DNA from: a virus
Length of the DNA: 33,333 bases
Strand: one strand, 5' to 3'
IMG/VR virus record: IMGVR_UViG_3300009086_000055
Location: 1-33,333 of that record
Under the pieces are notes generated by a model. The model was not told the DNA's origin and ran no database searches. It saw only the letters and a list, made by a program, of their open reading frames with translations. The position numbers and the translations under genes are program-made. Position 1 is the first letter of the stretch; every line of letters starts with the position of its first letter. Positions 29,045 to 33,333 of this stretch are shown one piece after another.

Positions 29045-29345
29045 CAACATGATGATGGAAATAGGAGAATACGGAAAACCTAGATGGAAAAAAGAGTTCT
29101 ATACTCCAGATGGTACAAAAGAATGTATGTATGTGGAAGAAGTGGACTATAAAGCCAAGAAAGTATTTTTAGTTACTGAGGTAAAGTCAGGTAAGAAAAA
29201 AGACAAGAAAGGTAAAGAAGAAAAAGAAATGGATGAATTTGAAAGATACTTTAAAGAGACGAAGTATATTTCTGACTCTAATCCACTAGATAATAAATCT
29301 TCTATGTTGACTAAACTAGCTAACTACACAGGACACCGTGAATAA
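29028..29345 (+). CDS. Uncharacterised 105-aa neck-cluster protein
   Basis: The protein begins MKLESNNMMMEIGEYGKPRW. A second ATG at 29049 (MMMEIGEYG) is a possible start. A beta part VEEVDYKAKKVFLVTEVK (about 36-53) is followed by a Lys-rich stretch (SGKKKDKKGKEEKEMDEFER, about 54-73) that is probably helical or disordered. It overlaps the IHF-like gene by 17 nt and the 282-aa gene by 8 nt, so it is part of the neck cluster. Function unknown. Confidence 0.65.
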   Translation: MKLESNNMMMEIGEYGKPRWKKEFYTPDGTKECMYVEEVDYKAKKVFLVTEVKSGKKKDKKGKEEKEMDEFERYFKETKYISDSNPLDNKSSMLTKLANYTGHRE

Positions 29346-30186
29346 TGGTAAATACATATCAGTAAAGCGTATACTAGAAAACGTATATAGGAATTTTGGA
29401 CTACAAGAAGAAGTAAACTTTTATGATGCTTTGGAATGGGTAGGGGGATTGCTATCTATTATAGGATCGCATGCAAGACTTGAGAAGTATATCAGAGTAA
29501 TACAAATAGAAGACGGTAGAGGTAAATTACCTTGTGACTTACATACTATCATTCAGTGTGGTAAAAGAGTGCAATCAGGTAGTTCACTTGGTAATGTGCC
29601 TAGGACCTTTTTTGTAGAAAACTCTGTAGTGGCAGAAGGAGAAGAATACCTTCCAGACGTATCAGATACTTATATAGAAAGCTCTGCAAGCAAGAGTAGT
29701 TATTACTTGGAGCCTATGCTATATAGTGCTGACAATATGTATATGAGATATCACTGCTGTGATATTGATCTAAATACTAATCCTAGTTGCGGCAATACTT
29801 ATCAGGTAAATAAAAACTTTATATATACAAACTTTGACGAAGGTCTTGTGGAAATGGCTTATATGAGAATACCTTTAGATGATGAAGGTTACCCATTGAT
29901 TCCAGATAACGAGTCTTGGATAAAAGCATGTGAGTTTGAAGTTGCTTATAGAGTATTCTATAGGGACTTTATAGCAGGCAGAATGCCTCAGGGTATCTTC
30001 ATGACTATTGAAAGAGATAGGGATTGGTATTTAGCGCAAGCAGGTAATACAGATAAAATACCTACTCAAGATGAAGCACATACTTGGCTTAACAATGCAT
30101 TAAACCCTCTAAGAGACGCTAATTCATTTAAGACTTTCTTTCAACATGTACATCAGCCTTCTGGCTATAAAAATGTAAGAAATTGA
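29338..30186 (+). CDS. Neck/tail protein of the crAss-like cluster (282 aa)
   Basis: I use the GTG at 29338, which overlaps the previous stop (GTGAATAA) and gives MNNGKYISVKRILENVYRNF. The next block, YDALEWVGGLLSIIGSHARL (about 29-48), then EDGRGKLPCDLHTIIQCGKR (about 58-77), matches the conserved crAss-like ring/tail-tube-type neck protein as I remember it. The C-terminal half has FEVAYRVFYRDFIAGRMPQG (about 200-219). It has eight or so cysteines scattered, including CCDID near 140. It likely forms a ring below the portal. The muzzle gene begins just inside its end. Confidence 0.7.
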   Translation: MNNGKYISVKRILENVYRNFGLQEEVNFYDALEWVGGLLSIIGSHARLEKYIRVIQIEDGRGKLPCDLHTIIQCGKRVQSGSSLGNVPRTFFVENSVVAEGEEYLPDVSDTYIESSASKSSYYLEPMLYSADNMYMRYHCCDIDLNTNPSCGNTYQVNKNFIYTNFDEGLVEMAYMRIPLDDEGYPLIPDNESWIKACEFEVAYRVFYRDFIAGRMPQGIFMTIERDRDWYLAQAGNTDKIPTQDEAHTWLNNALNPLRDANSFKTFFQHVHQPSGYKNVRN

Positions 30187-33100
30187 TAAAGGCAGGTGGT
30201 ATTTCTTTTGGTGGCATGAATCAAGACATGAGCGCCCAAGATCCTCGTAGAAATCAATTCTATTATGAGGCCCAAAATATTACGCTTATTTTTAATGGAG
30301 AGTTGTCTCAGAATGTAATAAAAAACGAAACAGGTAACAAACTCCTAGTGAGTCTTCCTAACATAGCGCTTGCAAACAGTACAGGAAGCACTAATCCTAT
30401 ATGGAAATCTAATCCTGACGACGATTTATTATTTACAGAAGATACTACATTAACTTCACTGCCTACAGGGGCCCAAGGAAGGATACTAACACATCCTACT
30501 TTATCTGATTTTAATAGTATAATAGGAGATATAGGCAACACTACTATACAGCACTCTTACTACGGAACTGAGTTTGACGAGTATTATAGCGGAAGTACAA
30601 CTTCTATACTAGGAACTTCCCAAGTAATACTAGGAGGGTCTTTTATAAAAGATAGTTTAGTAGTAATATCAATGTCAGAAAGTAATGTTTCTGGTAATGG
30701 TCATTTATGTGTGTGGGAAATATCTTACGACAACGAATACAATACAACGACTTACTTAAAGTTTTTTGGCCCTTACGCTAATATGGATAAATCATATCCA
30801 GTTACTAAAATTGAAACTTTTTATGAAAGTGATCTAATACAAAAGGTATATTGGACAGATGCTAGAAACCAACTAAGAACAGTAAATATAAAACATAACT
30901 TACCTTTTTTTAGAGATACTACCGTAATAGATAGTTCTCCTGAAATAGATTTAAGTCCCATTAAGATTACTCAAAGTATTAATGGCGGGGGAAATTGGGC
31001 TGAAGGTGCAGGTATGGTACAATATGGTTACAGACTATATACTAAAAATGGACCTACTACTAAGTTGTCTCCATTGTCAGGTATAGCTCCTATAGTAAAA
31101 GATCTTCACGGAGTTCCTCAGGGAGAAGCTGGAGATATTTTATTTAAAGTAGCTATAGATGGTGTGGATAGTTCTTTTGAGTGGATAGAGGTATACAGAT
31201 TTAGGATAGATGATTCAGGAGCAGTTGTAGCGTATTTAATTCATGAGGCGGAAATAGGGCCTAGAGAAAGTACTACAGAGTCTGTAAATATATTATTGTT
31301 TGATAAAGGAGACAGTTCTGTAATAAGAATACAGAGTGATTTAGCTGCTTTAAGATTTGGAGTATCAGGTCCTTACATTCCTAGAACATTTGAAATAAAA
31401 GATAACAGAATATTTTTAGGCAATATAGAAGAAACTGTATTTAATGTTGACTATGATACTAGGGCGTATTCTTTTACTAGCAATGCTGAAGCAGGATTTA
31501 CTGAAGCAGGTTCTCAAATATCAAAATTAAGATCTGCAGAGGGAGGATTTGAACATACTATAGATGGAACTGCTTCTACTATTGACTGGCCTACTAAGAC
31601 TAACTTGGATGCTATAAATAAATCAGTACTTGCATTGCCTGATGCTGATTACTTTGAAAGGTATCAATATAAAGCAAATGGAACAACTCAAGGAGGACAA
31701 GGGCCTAATGTATCTTTTACGTTTGACTTTGATGATGAGCCTCAATCAACATATTTTAAATACCCAGAGTTTTACTCAAAAGGAGCATATAAACTAGGAG
31801 AACCTTATAGGTTTGGGGTACAGTTTTTTGATAAGTATGGTAATGGATCTTTTGTCAACTGGATAGCAGATGTCAGAATGCCTGAATTAAAAAGAATAGG
31901 GACCAGCGTTTTGTATTCTGCAGCTACAAATAAGTTCAAGTTAGCTTACCCTAAATTTACTTTATCTAATCTAGCAAACTTACCAGACGATATACATTCC
32001 TTTAGAATAGTAAGGGCAATTAAAGATTCTAGCGACAGATTACTATTGTCTCAAGGATATCTGAATCATACCTTTTTCTCAAATTCAGGAGAATCGTCTA
32101 CCAGTCATCGAACTAACTATCATGATAGTAAGTATATGCCTTATTATGGATTAGGGTATTACAATGGACAGACTAGGTCTAAAGGAGGGTGCTTAACTAC
32201 CCCTGGAGATATATATGATGCTGGCAACGCTAATATCTCAGAGGCGTTTACAGGGGGCGCTGGTAGATATAAAAAAAAGTCTTCTTACTTAGCTTTATAC
32301 CTACCAGAAATAACTTACGGTCTTTCTACTATTGAACCTAGTACTAATAACACAATGAGGGTCGTAGCAGGGTCTGCTTGGGCAGCCAACACTGCAGGAA
32401 CTTCTACTGTAAGGTCACAAGGGTATAGTTATGAAAAAGTAAGTGGCGGGGAAGGGGCATATCTTACATTAGCTAATTGGAGAGATGTTTACAATCCACC
32501 AGATAATGTAGGGGCAGTTCCTCTAAGAATTGCGCCTTGGGATGATAGTGACTTGGCGCGTGCAGGTATAGCCACTAATCACAAATTTACTTGGCATAGA
32601 GCAAATGAATACCATACTACTCCAGTAGCAGTTGGTACTAGAAATACAGCAGCTGGATTTAATGGGTACACTTCTATAAGTACTATGGTCCAAACTACTG
32701 CAATGGGTACTCCTATTGCGTCAGATATAATTAACTTACAAGGAGGTAATGATTATATTAATCATACAGTATTATGGTGTACTTTAAATCCTGGTGGCGG
32801 GTTTGCTAATAATGAAAGACATGGAATAGTAGGTAAAGGCCCTAGTTCATACATATTCAGTACAGGAGATATCCTAGGAACTTCTAATAAATGGTTTGAT
32901 CCTGCAAAGGCAGAGTTTATTTTTTATGAAGACGACTACCCTAGTTACCCTGTTATAGAATATATAAACCCTAGTACAAATCCTTATGGAGGCAACTCTT
33001 ATGAGAATAGGCAAACTACTAAGTATATACCTTGTACAGATTTAATAACTATAGGAAGCCAATCTTCTATTAACGCAGTAGCATATGGAGGGGATACTTT

Positions 33101-33333
33101 TCCACAACTTTATAATGCACTTCTATTAGATTATAATGAAGATACTACAGCTGCCTATAATGCTAACTTACTGCCTCACAATGCAGCTGACGCTGCGGGA
33201 GTTACATTTCAAGCCGTTGTTAATGTTAAGGATTTAAACTCTACTAAAGTATATATGAGTTTGCCTGTAGAAACTTACTGCAATCTATATCATGCTAATG
33301 GTAAAACAGATGAATCAGTCCATAAAGTCCCTA
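30183..33333 (+). CDS. Muzzle/tail stabilisation protein (crAss001 gp44-like), cut by window edge
   Basis: The reading frame is open to the right edge, with at least 1050 residues. I start at TTG 30183, which overlaps the previous stop and gives (M)IKAGGISFGGMNQDMSAQDP; an ATG at 30216 (MNQDMSAQD) is the alternative. The block GGMNQDMSAQDPRRNQFYYE followed by AQNITL near the N-terminus is the hallmark of the large crAss-like stabilisation/muzzle protein ('GGMN.D......Y..A.NI'). It is a beta-rich, Ser/Thr/Asn-rich, glycine-rich protein with no catalytic motif visible, consistent with a big tail barrel. It forms the nozzle at the tail tip in crAss001. The 3' end is outside the window. Confidence 0.8.
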   Translation, partial: MIKAGGISFGGMNQDMSAQDPRRNQFYYEAQNITLIFNGELSQNVIKNETGNKLLVSLPNIALANSTGSTNPIWKSNPDDDLLFTEDTTLTSLPTGAQGRILTHPTLSDFNSIIGDIGNTTIQHSYYGTEFDEYYSGSTTSILGTSQVILGGSFIKDSLVVISMSESNVSGNGHLCVWEISYDNEYNTTTYLKFFGPYANMDKSYPVTKIETFYESDLIQKVYWTDARNQLRTVNIKHNLPFFRDTTVIDSSPEIDLSPIKITQSINGGGNWAEGAGMVQYGYRLYTKNGPTTKLSPLSGIAPIVKDLHGVPQGEAGDILFKVAIDGVDSSFEWIEVYRFRIDDSGAVVAYLIHEAEIGPRESTTESVNILLFDKGDSSVIRIQSDLAALRFGVSGPYIPRTFEIKDNRIFLGNIEETVFNVDYDTRAYSFTSNAEAGFTEAGSQISKLRSAEGGFEHTIDGTASTIDWPTKTNLDAINKSVLALPDADYFERYQYKANGTTQGGQGPNVSFTFDFDDEPQSTYFKYPEFYSKGAYKLGEPYRFGVQFFDKYGNGSFVNWIADVRMPELKRIGTSVLYSAATNKFKLAYPKFTLSNLANLPDDIHSFRIVRAIKDSSDRLLLSQGYLNHTFFSNSGESSTSHRTNYHDSKYMPYYGLGYYNGQTRSKGGCLTTPGDIYDAGNANISEAFTGGAGRYKKKSSYLALYLPEITYGLSTIEPSTNNTMRVVAGSAWAANTAGTSTVRSQGYSYEKVSGGEGAYLTLANWRDVYNPPDNVGAVPLRIAPWDDSDLARAGIATNHKFTWHRANEYHTTPVAVGTRNTAAGFNGYTSISTMVQTTAMGTPIASDIINLQGGNDYINHTVLWCTLNPGGGFANNERHGIVGKGPSSYIFSTGDILGTSNKWFDPAKAEFIFYEDDYPSYPVIEYINPSTNPYGGNSYENRQTTKYIPCTDLITIGSQSSINAVAYGGDTFPQLYNALLLDYNEDTTAAYNANLLPHNAADAAGVTFQAVVNVKDLNSTKVYMSLPVETYCNLYHANGKTDESVHKVP

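Noticed and set aside
1-33333. Integrase, attachment site, transposase or insertion sequence
   Set aside because: I found no such protein motifs or terminal inverted repeats. The window looks like a lytic phage segment with no mobile element inside it.

Overview
The window looks like part of a tailed double-stranded DNA phage genome of the crAss-like type (order Crassvirales, podovirus morphology), infecting a Bacteroidota host, most likely a flavobacterium. Four things support this. The TerL, portal, major capsid, IHF-like, neck and muzzle-type proteins occur together and match the crAss-like families as I remember them. The DNA is AT-rich. Starts mostly lack a Shine-Dalgarno sequence, and several plus-strand genes have the Bacteroidota -7 promoter element TAnnTTTG just upstream. 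Aquatic-phage fibre repeats and LamG-type lectin domains suggest a marine or aquatic phage, perhaps near Cellulophaga phage phi14:2. That placement is from memory and was not searched.

Layout. Positions 1-5070 are read leftwards and hold small, mostly uncharacterised genes: a 120-aa protein, a 40-aa protein, a 32-aa zinc-ribbon microprotein, a 77-aa protein followed by a terminator, a gene-poor interval of about 1 kb with microORFs, repeats and a structured-RNA candidate, a 187-aa protein followed by a strong terminator, a 56-aa protein, a radical-SAM (spore photoproduct lyase-like) protein, a 76-aa protein, a 34-aa membrane microprotein, a YubB/DUF1281-like protein and a truncated gene at the left edge. 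Positions 5071-5162 are a divergent promoter region. From 5163 to the right edge everything reads rightwards as one tightly packed late module: small packaging-region genes, candidate TerS, TerL, portal, a repeat-rich fibre, a lectin-domain protein, three small proteins, scaffold candidate, major capsid protein, head-completion proteins, an abundant virion-protein candidate, a second fibre, a lysis cassette (two holin-like proteins, M15 endolysin, apparent u-spanin), a DEDDy exonuclease, an adaptor-type neck protein, the IHF-like protein, another neck protein and the start of a large muzzle/stabilisation protein cut by the right edge.

How it works together. The rightward genes make a capsid with fibres, package DNA through TerL and portal, attach a short neck and tail, and lyse the cell. 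Most junctions overlap by 1-50 nt (TAATG, ATGA and GTGAATAA types), which suggests translational coupling. The leftward genes are probably early or host-takeover functions, but the sequence assigns firm roles to few of them.

The observations most worth a second look are the radical-SAM protein with CX3CX4C cysteine spacing, the microORF/structured-RNA/repeat interval at 2988-3967, promoter elements placed so close to starts that some mRNAs may be leaderless, the fibre repeats whose protein is kept while codons differ, and the u-spanin lysis cassette with an exonuclease gene between the head and tail genes.
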